Source: Litoreibacter arenae DSM 19593
GTDB lineage: Bacteria; Pseudomonadota; Alphaproteobacteria; Rhodobacterales; Rhodobacteraceae
DNA length: 64,000 bases
Assembly (NCBI RefSeq): GCF_000442275.2
Contig: NZ_KE557312.1
Location: 62,001-126,000, forward strand
Reading direction: 5' to 3'
Below are positions 15,417 to 23,159 of this stretch, piece after piece; within the stretch, counting starts at the first letter, position 1, and each line of letters starts with the position of its first letter. Under the pieces are notes generated by a model, which was given only the letters and a program-made list of their open reading frames with translations, had not been told where the DNA came from and did not search any database. The translations under genes were made by a program, and so were the position numbers.

Positions 15417-16384
15417 TAGCTGACCGGATTGCGGTAAATCATGCGGCGGACCGAGCCGGTTTTGGACCGCATCAGGATCGTCTCGGTCGTCAGGTAGCCG
15501 ACTTCACGGCGGATGCCCTTCAGGATCGAGCCATCGGTGACGCCTGTGGCGGCGAAGATCACGTCTTTCGTCACCATCTCGTCGCGGGTGTAGACCTTGT
15601 CCAGATCGGTGATGCCTGCCTTGGCGGCGCGTCCGCGCTCGTCGTCGTTGCGGAACACGAGGCGGCCATACATCTGCCCGCCCATGCATTTCAGCGCCGC
15701 CGCCGCCAGCACCCCTTCGGGCGCGCCGCCTTCGCCCATATACATGTCGATGCCAGTCGTCGCGGCCTCGGCGCAGTGCATGACGCCTGCGACGTCGCCG
15801 TCGGTGATCAGGCGGATTGCAGCACCCGTGGAGCGGATATCCGCGATGATCTGCTCATGACGCGGGCGCTCCAGCACGCAGACGGTGATGTCGTCCGCCT
15901 TGCAGCCCTTGGCCTTGGCCAGTGCAGCCACACGCTCTTTCACCGACATTTCCATGGTCACGGTGTCGGGCGCATAGCCCGGGCCGATCGCCAGCTTGTC
16001 CATATAGACGTCCGGCGCGTGCAGCATGGAGCCGCGCGGCCCCATGGCGATCACGGTCAGCGCGTTGGGCATGTCCTTGGCGGTCAGCGTGGTGCCTTCC
16101 AGCGGGTCCAGTGCGATATCCACGCCGGGGCCGTTGCCGGTGCCGACCTCCTCGCCGATGAAGAGCATCGGGGCCTCGTCCCGCTCGCCCTCACCAATGA
16201 CCACGACGCCCGCGATGTCGAGCAGGTTGAGCTGCTGGCGCATGGCGTTCACGGCGGCCTGGTCGGCGGCCTTCTCGTCGCCGCGCCCGATCAGCTTGGC
16301 GGAGGCCAATGCGGCGGCCTCGGAGACGCGGGCGAGCCCGAGGGACAACATGCGGTCCTGAAACTGGTCGGTGGAGACGGTCAT
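15416..16384 (-). CDS. glpX: Class II fructose-1,6-bisphosphatase GlpX
   Basis: Gluconeogenic and Calvin-type fructose/sedoheptulose-bisphosphatase of the GlpX family, 322 residues from ATG 16384, which has AAGGA about 8 nt upstream. An earlier in-frame ATG at 16411 lacks a site. Visible family motifs are GRGDEKAADQAAVNAMRQ, VVIGEGERDEAPML (metal-binding acidic cluster), DIALDPLEGTT and YMGEGGAPEGVLAAAALKC. Its stop overlaps the recJ start by 1 nt, and hom lies about 75 bp upstream on the same strand. The order hom-glpX-recJ is common in Rhodobacterales. Confidence 0.95.
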   Translation of the reverse strand: MTVSTDQFQDRMLSLGLARVSEAAALASAKLIGRGDEKAADQAAVNAMRQQLNLLDIAGVVVIGEGERDEAPMLFIGEEVGTGNGPGVDIALDPLEGTTLTAKDMPNALTVIAMGPRGSMLHAPDVYMDKLAIGPGYAPDTVTMEMSVKERVAALAKAKGCKADDITVCVLERPRHEQIIADIRSTGAAIRLITDGDVAGVMHCAEAATTGIDMYMGEGGAPEGVLAAAALKCMGGQMYGRLVFRNDDERGRAAKAGITDLDKVYTRDEMVTKDVIFAATGVTDGSILKGIRREVGYLTTETILMRSKTGSVRRMIYRNPVS

Positions 16385-16459
16385 GGGGAAATCCTTAAAT
16401 GGCAGTTGCATCCCGTTTAGCGGGGGCGGGTTCGGGGATCAAGGATGGCAGGCGGTGCC

Positions 16460-17743
16460 TCAGACCTCTTCGATGCGCAGGGCGACGGGGTCGGAGGCCA
16501 GCACGCCGGTTTTCGGCAGCTTCGCCAGCGCCGCATCCAGCGCGTCGCGCGAGGTGGTGTGGGTCACGATGAGCACCGGCGCTTTGTCGTCGAGATGGTC
16601 GTACTGGCGCATCCGGTGGATCGACACGCCAGCGTCACCGAGGCAAGTCGCGATCTTCGCCAGTGCACCCGGTTTGTCATGCAGCGTCATGCGCAGGTAG
16701 TACGGCGCAGGCGTGCCGGAATTGGCGGATGGCGCGGTTTTCAGCGTGTCGGCGGGCTGGCCGAAGGTTGGCAGCCGCAATCCGCGTGCAATGTCTATGA
16801 TGTCGGACAGCACGGCGCTTGCGGTGGGGCCTTCGCCAGCCCCCGCGCCGCGCAGCACGATCTGGCCCACATGGTCGCCTTCGAGCACGACCATGTTGGT
16901 ACCGCCTTCAAGTTGCCCAAGGGGCGAGGTAGACGGCACAAGACAGGGCGTCATGGATTGCACAAGCCCGCGTCCTGTCATCTGGGCTGTGCCCAGCAGC
17001 TTGATCTTGTAGCCCATATCGGCGGCTTGGTGGATGTCCTCGATGCTGACGCAGCCGATGCCTTCGAGCTGCACGCCGTCGAACTTGACCTGCGTGCCGA
17101 ACGAGATCGACGCCAGCAATGCCAGCTTGTGCGCGGCGTCAATGCCTCCCACGTCCAGTTCCGGGTCGGCTTCCAAATAGCCCAGCCCGTCGGCCTCGTC
17201 GAAGGCCTCCTGATAGGTGAGATTGGCGTTTTCCATGCGGGTCAGGATGTAGTTGCACGAGCCGTTCATTACGCCCATGACGCGGGTGATGTCGTTGCCG
17301 GCCAGCCCCTCGGTCAGCGCCTTGATGACGGGGATGCCGCCTGCGACCGCCGCCTCAAAGCGCAGAACGCGGCCCTTGCCTTCGGCCAGCAGCGCCAGTT
17401 CCTGGCCGTGCTCCGCCAGCATGGCCTTGTTGGCGGTCACCACATCCTTGCCCGCCTTCAACGCGGCCTCGGTCGCGTCCTTGGCTGGGCCGTCGGCGCC
17501 GCCCATGAGTTCCACGAACACGTCCACGTCGTCGCGCGTCGCCAGTTTTACCGGATCGTCTTCCCATGCGTAGTCGTCCAGCGGCACGCCGCGATCCTTT
17601 TGCGAGCGGGCGGACACGGCGGAGATCACGATCTTGCGGCCTGTCCGCGCCTCCAGCAGGGCTGCCTTCTGGCGGATAATGCGCACGACGCCCACGCCCA
17701 CGGTGCCCAGTCCTGCGATGCCAAGGCGAAGGGGGTCAGACAT
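16460..17743 (-). CDS. hom: Homoserine dehydrogenase
   Basis: NAD(P)-dependent reduction of aspartate semialdehyde to homoserine for Thr, Met and Ile synthesis. It has 427 residues. The Rossmann motif is GLGTVGVGVV, the substrate domain has VMNGSCNYILTRM and the catalytic-region DPELDVGGIDAAHKLALLASI is clear. The C-terminal ~80 residues form an ACT domain (YYLRMTLHDKPGALAKIATCL), implying allosteric control, usually by threonine. It is the first gene of the hom-glpX-recJ group. About 75 bp upstream lies the end of the lipoprotein gene. Confidence 0.96.
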   Translation of the reverse strand: MSDPLRLGIAGLGTVGVGVVRIIRQKAALLEARTGRKIVISAVSARSQKDRGVPLDDYAWEDDPVKLATRDDVDVFVELMGGADGPAKDATEAALKAGKDVVTANKAMLAEHGQELALLAEGKGRVLRFEAAVAGGIPVIKALTEGLAGNDITRVMGVMNGSCNYILTRMENANLTYQEAFDEADGLGYLEADPELDVGGIDAAHKLALLASISFGTQVKFDGVQLEGIGCVSIEDIHQAADMGYKIKLLGTAQMTGRGLVQSMTPCLVPSTSPLGQLEGGTNMVVLEGDHVGQIVLRGAGAGEGPTASAVLSDIIDIARGLRLPTFGQPADTLKTAPSANSGTPAPYYLRMTLHDKPGALAKIATCLGDAGVSIHRMRQYDHLDDKAPVLIVTHTTSRDALDAALAKLPKTGVLASDPVALRIEEV

Positions 17744-17817
17744 GGGGAATCTCCGTCAAAATAAGGTGTTGGCCGCTCGTTAGCGCGTATCGTGTGGGGG
17801 TGCAATGCAAGCAGGGC

Positions 17818-18117
17818 TCAGGCCGGGCGATCCTTCACCGCGTTGATCAGCCTCAGCCGGGTCGCGCCGTCGATGATGCTGCGGCCTTGCAATGCCCGTG
17901 CGCGGGCTTTCAGCCGCGCCACACGGGCGGCGAGACGTTTGGTTTCTACCTCAATTGTGCTGTCTGTTTGCGAGCGTGCGATCAGGTCCGGCAAAGGCAC
18001 CAGCGCGGGGTAGTCCGCCGCGCGGGCTTCCGGGCTGATGGTTGCATCAACTGACGGCAGGTTGTCGGTGCAGGCGGACAGCAACGCAAGAAGTAGAAAG
18101 ACTGAGGTGCAGCGCAT
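17818..18117 (-). CDS. Small predicted lipoprotein
   Basis: A 99-residue exported lipoprotein candidate. From ATG 18117 it reads MRCTSVFLLLALLSAC, a short signal sequence with a lipobox (LLSAC). The remainder has a helical Arg/Ala-rich part (ETKRLAARVARLKARARALQG). It is a conserved-hypothetical type in Rhodobacterales, with no known function. The open frame extends further upstream, but that part (Pro-rich) lacks a ribosome site and would bury the signal. It is divergent from the TetR gene by about 110 bp and may share its promoter region. Confidence 0.7.
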   Translation of the reverse strand: MRCTSVFLLLALLSACTDNLPSVDATISPEARAADYPALVPLPDLIARSQTDSTIEVETKRLAARVARLKARARALQGRSIIDGATRLRLINAVKDRPA

Positions 18118-18227
18118 AGGCTCCGGTCCGGTGTGAGGTCTGGGGCGCACAATAGGCGGCGGCGGCAGGGGCGTCCAGCGCGACATATAGGGTTGATTTG
18201 AACGCCCGTTTAGTTAGCATCACCTGT

Positions 18228-18866
18228 ATGGCACGCAAAACAGGTTCACATTCGGACATCACCGGTCCCCGCGTTCGTGCGGCGGCGCTGAAGCTGTTCG
18301 CAGCCCACGGCTTTGCCGCCGTCTCAATGCGCCAGATCGCGGCGGAGGTCGGTGTTCAGGCGGGCGCGCTCTACCTCTACACACCTGATAAACAGTCGCT
18401 TTTGTTCGATCTGTTGCGCGACCATATGCAGGAAGTTCTGGACGCGTGGGAGGCCGAGGAGAAACCTGAAGGCCCCGTCAAACAGCTTGAAACCTTCTCT
18501 CGTTTCCACATCCGTTTTCATCTGGAGCGGCCCGAGCAGGTGTTCATCTCCTACATGGAATTGCGCAATCTGGAGCCGGACAACTTCAAGGCGCTGGAAA
18601 ACATGCGCCGCCAGTACGAGAACTCGCTGGAAGGCATTCTGAAACAGGGTCAGGACGAGGGCGTGTTCGATGTCGACGACACGAAATTGACGACACTGGC
18701 CCTGATCGCGATGCTTAACGGGGTGACAAGCTGGTACAAGCCCGACGGTCGCCTGTCGCTGGCGCGGGTCGAGGCGATTTATTCCGACATGGCCGGCAAG
18801 GCCGTCCGCATGCCCCGCTGGAAGGCACGCCAGCGCAAGGCGGAGGCGCAGCAGGCGGCGGAGTAG
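18228..18866 (+). CDS. TetR/AcrR-family transcriptional regulator
   Basis: A 212-residue one-component regulator. The N-terminal helix-turn-helix is a clear TetR type: RAAALKLFAAHGFAAVSMRQIAAEVGVQAGALYLYTPDKQSLL. The ligand domain follows (FHIRFHLERPEQVFISYMELRNLEP, NGVTSWYKPDG). Members with this kind of C-domain often sense acyl-CoA or other lipophilic ligands, but the ligand cannot be read here. ATG 18228 is preferred over an upstream start because the HTH begins soon after it. It is convergent with the MarR gene, which ends 3 bp away. Confidence 0.88.
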   Translation: MARKTGSHSDITGPRVRAAALKLFAAHGFAAVSMRQIAAEVGVQAGALYLYTPDKQSLLFDLLRDHMQEVLDAWEAEEKPEGPVKQLETFSRFHIRFHLERPEQVFISYMELRNLEPDNFKALENMRRQYENSLEGILKQGQDEGVFDVDDTKLTTLALIAMLNGVTSWYKPDGRLSLARVEAIYSDMAGKAVRMPRWKARQRKAEAQQAAE

Positions 18867-18869
18867 GCG

Positions 18870-19331
18870 TCAGGCATTGCCGCTTGGCGCGTCGCGGTCG
18901 GCATCCTTTTGCTTTGACAGTATAATTTTCTGCACCAGGCCAATGAATGCCTCGCGCTCGGGCGTCGTCAGTCCGGCGAGCATGTCGTCGTTCTCCTTCA
19001 TGGCCTCACTCAGGGCGGGGTCGCGCAAGCTGCGGGCGCGGTCGGTCAGAAACACCCGCTGCGCCCGACCGTCGGACGGATGTTTCTTGCGCACGACCAA
19101 CCCGTCCCGTTCCATCCGCGCCAAGGTGTTGGCCATCGTCGCCTGTTCGATATCCAGCCGGTCGACCAGTTCTTTTTGGGTCAGCCCGTCCGTCTCCCAC
19201 AACTCCAGAAGGGCGGGAAAGGTGCCGGTTGTCAGGCCGATGGGCTTGATCCGTGTCGACAGCCCACGGGCGAACAGTCGGGCCAGATGATTGACCAGAT
19301 AACCTGCGGATTCTTGCTTGGCGAATTTCAT
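18870..19331 (-). CDS. MarR-family transcriptional regulator
   Basis: A 153-residue winged-helix regulator. The DNA-binding core reads LWETDGLTQKELVDRLDIEQATMANTLARMERDGLVVRKKHPSDGRAQRVFLT, a textbook MarR helix-turn-helix plus wing (DGRAQRV). ATG 19331 (MKFAKQESAGYLVNHLARLF) is chosen. A longer start at 19373 would lie inside the palindrome at 19351-19382. It is divergent from a small membrane-protein gene, and the palindrome between them suggests that it represses itself and that gene. Confidence 0.9.
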   Translation of the reverse strand: MKFAKQESAGYLVNHLARLFARGLSTRIKPIGLTTGTFPALLELWETDGLTQKELVDRLDIEQATMANTLARMERDGLVVRKKHPSDGRAQRVFLTDRARSLRDPALSEAMKENDDMLAGLTTPEREAFIGLVQKIILSKQKDADRDAPSGNA

Positions 19332-19350
19332 ATCCTGCGCACCACTTGAA

Positions 19351-19382
19351 TAGCCTGCTATGTTAATATACATACTATGCTA
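19351..19382. promoter_or_regulatory. Composite palindrome, likely MarR operator
   Basis: Outer arms TAGC (19351-19354) and GCTA (19379-19382) and inner arms TATGT (19359-19363) and ACATA (19370-19374) are all centred on 19366.5. It lies between the divergent MarR and membrane-protein genes in an AT-rich stretch where promoters are expected. Binding by the adjacent MarR protein is inferred. Confidence 0.6.
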
Positions 19383-19410
19383 TATTTAATTGAACAGCAG
19401 GAGCAATTCA

Positions 19411-19872
19411 ATGACCAGGACCATTCACCCGATCGCTGGCGGTGTCGCTCTGCTCATGATCGTCACGTTCTGGCTGTCGACAGCGGTGGCGGAAGTTTTC
19501 GCCGACATAGACACGGTAGTGACCGTCAAGACCTTGATACCATGGGGCTTTGTCATCCTGATCCCGGCGCTTGCCACCGTTGGCGGGTCGGGGTTCAAGT
19601 TGGGCAAAAAGTACCGCGGCCCGCTGGTGGAGACCAAGAAAAAGCGTATGCCGTTCATCGCGGCGAACGGCATCCTGATCCTGATCCCCTCGGCGCTGTT
19701 CCTGTCGTTCAAGGCGCAGGCGGGCGCGTTCGATCAATGGTTCTACATCGTGCAGGGTCTGGAGTTGATCGCGGGTGCCGTGAATATATCACTGCTGGGC
19801 CTCAATATGCGGGATGGATTGCGGCTGAAAGGCAAGCTGCGCAAGGCAGTTGCGCCGGCGAACAGGCCCTGA
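19411..19872 (+). CDS. Four-helix membrane protein of unknown function
   Basis: A 153-residue protein with four predicted transmembrane segments: PIAGGVALLMIVTFWLSTAVAEV, LIPWGFVILIPALATVGGSG, FIAANGILILIPSALFLSF, and WFYIVQGLELIAGAVNISLLGL. Basic loops (KKYRG, TKKKRMP) would face the cytoplasm. ATG 19411 has CAGGAG upstream. The function is not known. Its place opposite a MarR regulator, with a shared palindrome, suggests inducible expression under the MarR protein. Confidence 0.75.
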   Translation: MTRTIHPIAGGVALLMIVTFWLSTAVAEVFADIDTVVTVKTLIPWGFVILIPALATVGGSGFKLGKKYRGPLVETKKKRMPFIAANGILILIPSALFLSFKAQAGAFDQWFYIVQGLELIAGAVNISLLGLNMRDGLRLKGKLRKAVAPANRP

Positions 19873-19996
19873 TGCGGCAAGCGCGACAAAGTAGCCCTCG
19901 CAACAGCAGCAATACCGCTTGGAGGAGATGTCCATGGGACCTACCATGAAGAAAAGCAATCCACATACGGATTTCTGCCTGAAAGGAGAGCAAGTC

Positions 19997-20431
19997 ATGT
20001 TCACTAAAATTCTGGTTGCCGTCGACGGGTCCGATCATTCCAAAAACGCGGTACGCTACGCCAGCGATCTGGCGACGAAATATGACGCCGCCCTGCATGT
20101 CGTTCATGCCCCTCAGATCGAGGTCGAAAGCCTTTCGTTCGGCAGCAGCATGGTTGGCGCACTGCCCACCCCTGACGCGGTTAACGCTCAGGGCAAGGCG
20201 GTCGTAGACAAGGCAAAGGCCTGGGCTGAGGAGGCCGGGCACAAGCCGGATGCGGTCGAGATACTGATCGGCGACACCTCGCAGGCGATCCTCAAATACG
20301 TCAGCGACAAAGGCATTGATCTGGTTGTATCAGGAAGTCGCGGTCTTGGTGGTCTGCGCGGCCTGTTACAGGGGAGTGTTTCGCAGAAACTGACGTCGCA
20401 CGCGGCGTGTCCTGTTCTGACTGTCCGTTGA
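19997..20431 (+). CDS. Universal stress protein UspA family
   Basis: A 144-residue single-domain Usp. It starts MFTKILVAVDGSDHSKNAVRYASDLATKY and ends with the ATP-binding pattern VVSGSRGLGGLRGLLQGSVSQKLTSHAACPVLTVR (G-2x-G-9x-G-S/T type), so it probably binds ATP. ATG 19997 has an excellent AAAGGAGAG site; the longer upstream frame is not needed. It is followed by a strong bidirectional terminator shared with glyA. Usp proteins assist survival under stress. The trigger here is unknown. Confidence 0.93.
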   Translation: MFTKILVAVDGSDHSKNAVRYASDLATKYDAALHVVHAPQIEVESLSFGSSMVGALPTPDAVNAQGKAVVDKAKAWAEEAGHKPDAVEILIGDTSQAILKYVSDKGIDLVVSGSRGLGGLRGLLQGSVSQKLTSHAACPVLTVR

Positions 20432-20467
20432 CGGAGCCAGTCTGACCGAAGCGGCTATGCAGTCAAA

Positions 20468-20493
20468 AAAGCCCCCGTGAATTCGGGGGCTTT
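20468..20493. terminator. Bidirectional intrinsic terminator between usp and glyA
   Basis: A perfect 10-bp stem AAAGCCCCCG / CGGGGGCTTT with loop TGAATT. It is followed on the plus strand by a T run and flanked on the other side by an A run, so it can serve both the plus-strand usp gene and the minus-strand glyA gene. Confidence 0.9.
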
Positions 20494-20510
20494 CGTTTTT
20501 TTGATGGCCC

Positions 20511-21806
20511 TCAAAGCTCCGGATAAATCGGGAACTTGCCGCATAATTCCAGCGCCTTGGCCTTCACCGCATCTTCCACCGCTGCGTTGCCGTCTTCGCC
20601 ATTGGCGGCCAGACCGTCCACGACTTCCACGATCATATCCGCGATTTGGCGGAACTCGGCCTCCATGAACCCGCGCGTGGTGCCTGCGGGTGAGCCAAGC
20701 CGGATGCCCGAGGTGATCGTCGGTTTCTCGTCATCGAACGGAATGCCGTTCTTGTTGCAGGTGATGTAGGCGCGGCCCAGGGCTTTCTCGGTGGTGTTGC
20801 CCTTGACCCCTTTGGGGCGCAGGTCGACCAGCAGCACATGGGTATCCGTGCCGCCGGTGACGATGTCCAAGCCCCCCTTGATCAGCTGGTCGGCCATCGC
20901 CTGCGCGTTGGCGATCACCTGCTTCTGGTATTCTTTGAACTCTGGGCGCAGCGCCTCGCCGAAGGCCACGGCCTTGCCTGCGATCACATGCATCAGCGGC
21001 CCGCCCTGGATGCCGGGGAAAATGGCGGAGTTGAACTTCTTCGCCAGCGCCTCGTCATTGGTCAGGATCATGCCGCCACGCGGCCCGCGCAGGGTCTTGT
21101 GCGTCGTGGTCGTCGCCACATGCGCATGCGGGAAGGGCGACGGGTGCTGCCCGCCTGCCACGAGACCCGCGAAATGCGCCATGTCCACCAGCAGGAACGC
21201 GCCCACTTTATCGGCAATCTCACGCATCCTGACAAAGTCGATCTGGCGCGGAATGGCGGAGCCGCCGGCGATAATCATCTGTGGCTTGTGCTCCAGCGCC
21301 AGCGTCTCGACCTGTTCGTAGTCCAGCAGCAGCGTGTCCGGCTTCACGCCGTATTGTACCGCGTTGAACCACTTACCGGACTGGTTCGGTGCGGCCCCGT
21401 GGGTCAGGTGGCCGCCTGCGTCCAGCGACATGCCCAGAATGGTGTCGCCCGGTTTGAGCAGCGCCTGAAACACGCCTTGGTTTGCTTGCGAGCCGGAGTT
21501 CGGTTGCACATTGGCGAAGTCGCAGCCAAACAGCTCCTTCGCGCGGTCGATCGCCAGATTTTCCGCGATATCAACATATTGGCACCCGCCATAATAGCGC
21601 CGCCCCGGATAGCCTTCGGCGTATTTGTTGGTCAGCACGGAGCCTTGCGCCTCCATCACGGCGCGGCTCACGATGTTTTCGGACGCGATCAGTTCGATCT
21701 CGTCGCGCTGGCGGCCCAGCTCCTTTGTGATGGCGCCAAACAATTCGGCGTCGCGGGTCTCAAGGCGTTCGGTGAAAAATCCGTCGTCGCGGTGTGTGGC
21801 GTTCAT
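20511..21806 (-). CDS. glyA: Serine hydroxymethyltransferase
   Basis: PLP enzyme interconverting serine and glycine with tetrahydrofolate, supplying one-carbon units. It has 431 residues from ATG 21806, preceded by an AGGGAAGGACC site. Motifs are [37 protein letters not shown], the PLP-lysine segment [19 protein letters not shown] and [16 protein letters not shown]. It is a stand-alone gene ending at the shared terminator with usp. Confidence 0.97.
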   Translation of the reverse strand: MNATHRDDGFFTERLETRDAELFGAITKELGRQRDEIELIASENIVSRAVMEAQGSVLTNKYAEGYPGRRYYGGCQYVDIAENLAIDRAKELFGCDFANVQPNSGSQANQGVFQALLKPGDTILGMSLDAGGHLTHGAAPNQSGKWFNAVQYGVKPDTLLLDYEQVETLALEHKPQMIIAGGSAIPRQIDFVRMREIADKVGAFLLVDMAHFAGLVAGGQHPSPFPHAHVATTTTHKTLRGPRGGMILTNDEALAKKFNSAIFPGIQGGPLMHVIAGKAVAFGEALRPEFKEYQKQVIANAQAMADQLIKGGLDIVTGGTDTHVLLVDLRPKGVKGNTTEKALGRAYITCNKNGIPFDDEKPTITSGIRLGSPAGTTRGFMEAEFRQIADMIVEVVDGLAANGEDGNAAVEDAVKAKALELCGKFPIYPEL

Positions 21807-21989
21807 GGGGGGTCCTTCCCTAAGAGGCAGCGCAAGATTCTTGCGCCTTTTAAGGCCAATTCCGCGCAACCGGAAGCGGTCAAAGCGACACGGCACCATT
21901 CAGTTGCGCCGCCTTGTTGCCGATGATGGACTTGTGTTTCCGCCCCACCCACGCGAAGGTCTTGGAAAGACTTGGAAACCTGAGCCCTT

Positions 21990-22757
21990 ATGCACGACGT
22001 CGACAAAATCGCTTTTCTCGCCTCGGAGACTGACGTCGCCCGCGAGGCCCGTGCGGCGCTGGTCGACAGCTACGGCGACGCCCCGCTGGACGAGGCGCAG
22101 GTGATCGTGGCGTTGGGCGGGGACGGCTTCATGCTGCAAACCCTGCATGGCACGCAGCATCTGGACACGCCGGTATACGGCATGAATTGCGGCACGGTCG
22201 GTTTCCTGATGAACGAGTATCACGAGCCGCATTTGCGCGATCGGCTGCGCGATGCGGTGGAGGAAGACATAAACCCCCTGCGCATGAAGGCCATTCGCGA
22301 GGATGGCACCGTCCACGAAGCGCTCGCCATAAACGAGGTCGCACTCCTGCGGGCGGGGTCGCAGGCCGCCAAGCTGCGCATCTTTGTCGATGGTCGCGAG
22401 CGGTTGGAAGAGCTTGTTTGTGACGGGGCGTTGGTGTCCACACCTGCGGGTTCCACCGCGTATAACTACTCCGCCCACGGGCCGATCCTGCCCATCGGGT
22501 CGGAGGTTTTGGCCCTCACCGCCATGTCTGCTTTCCGCCCCCGCCGCTGGCGCGGCGCACTGTTACCAAAGGCCGCCAAGGTCCGATTCGAGGTGCTGCA
22601 ACCACGCAAGCGTCCTGTGATGGCGGACGCCGACGGCCGCACCGCCGGAAGTGTCGTGTCGGTCGAAATCACGTCCGAGCCGAACGTCACCCACCGCATC
22701 CTGTTCGATCCCGGTCACGGGCTGGAGGAACGCCTGATCCGCGAGCAATTCGCCTGA
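21990..22757 (+). CDS. nadK: NAD kinase
   Basis: Phosphorylates NAD to NADP with ATP or polyphosphate. It has 255 residues, the short alphaproteobacterial form. The GGDG motif is in IVALGGDGFMLQTLH, the conserved YGMNCGTVGFLMNEY follows, and LVSTPAGSTAYNYSAHGPILP is the second NAD-binding segment. It is divergent from glyA with about 180 bp between them, in which I see no further gene. The DUF3072-like ORF lies 66 bp downstream. Confidence 0.95.
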   Translation: MHDVDKIAFLASETDVAREARAALVDSYGDAPLDEAQVIVALGGDGFMLQTLHGTQHLDTPVYGMNCGTVGFLMNEYHEPHLRDRLRDAVEEDINPLRMKAIREDGTVHEALAINEVALLRAGSQAAKLRIFVDGRERLEELVCDGALVSTPAGSTAYNYSAHGPILPIGSEVLALTAMSAFRPRRWRGALLPKAAKVRFEVLQPRKRPVMADADGRTAGSVVSVEITSEPNVTHRILFDPGHGLEERLIREQFA

Positions 22758-22823
22758 TCTACGGAACCTCGCGCCTTCCAGACCGTTAACTTCCTGACAG
22801 CAACCCGAACAGGAGGTTTCCAC

Positions 22824-23015
22824 GTGACACAGAACAAGACATCCGACCCCGCCCTTATGAACGATGCGCAGCGCTACGAGTTGCGTGAACTTGCGATCTT
22901 GCACGAGATGCCTTTCAGCGACGACCTGACCATGGCTGAGGCCGAAGCGCGTCTGAAGGAGCTGCGCAAACGCGACCTTCCCACCCAGGACACGGACAAT
23001 ACGCCGATCCGTTAA
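22824..23015 (+). CDS. Small DUF3072-like protein
   Basis: A 63-residue cytoplasmic protein with an AACAGGAGG ribosome site in front of a GTG start. It reads MNDAQRYELRELAILHEMPFSDDLTMAEAEARLKEL in its core, like the short DUF3072 family (a helix, an acidic turn, then a SAP-like A/SKRIxEL helix). The helix-turn-helix shape resembles a minimal SAP-type nucleic-acid-binding fold, but no function is established. Family assignment is by pattern only. Confidence 0.7.
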   Translation: MTQNKTSDPALMNDAQRYELRELAILHEMPFSDDLTMAEAEARLKELRKRDLPTQDTDNTPIR

Positions 23016-23120
23016 GCGGACCGGCACCATCCTCCCAACATCCGCTGGCGGCAAGCAACGCGATATGCGATGCTTGCTTTCAGTCGTTTTTCCAAGCGAC
23101 ATCGAAATACGATTGAAATA

Positions 23121-23138
23121 TAGTTTAGCATTAAACTA
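23121..23138. promoter_or_regulatory. Operator-like inverted repeat upstream of maeB
   Basis: TAGTTTA at 23121-23127 and TAAACTA at 23132-23138 are perfect 7-bp arms around GCAT. The site is 21 bp before the maeB start in an AT-rich promoter-like stretch (TTGAAATATAG just upstream). It is probably a binding site for a dimeric repressor. The regulator is not identified. Confidence 0.5.
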
Positions 23139-23159
23139 GTTTGTTCTGGGAGGAACAGG

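Noticed and set aside
14181-15419. A 412-codon plus-strand frame in recJ
   Set aside because: It is the mirror of recJ; the encoded protein is His/Gln/Arg-rich without a domain pattern.
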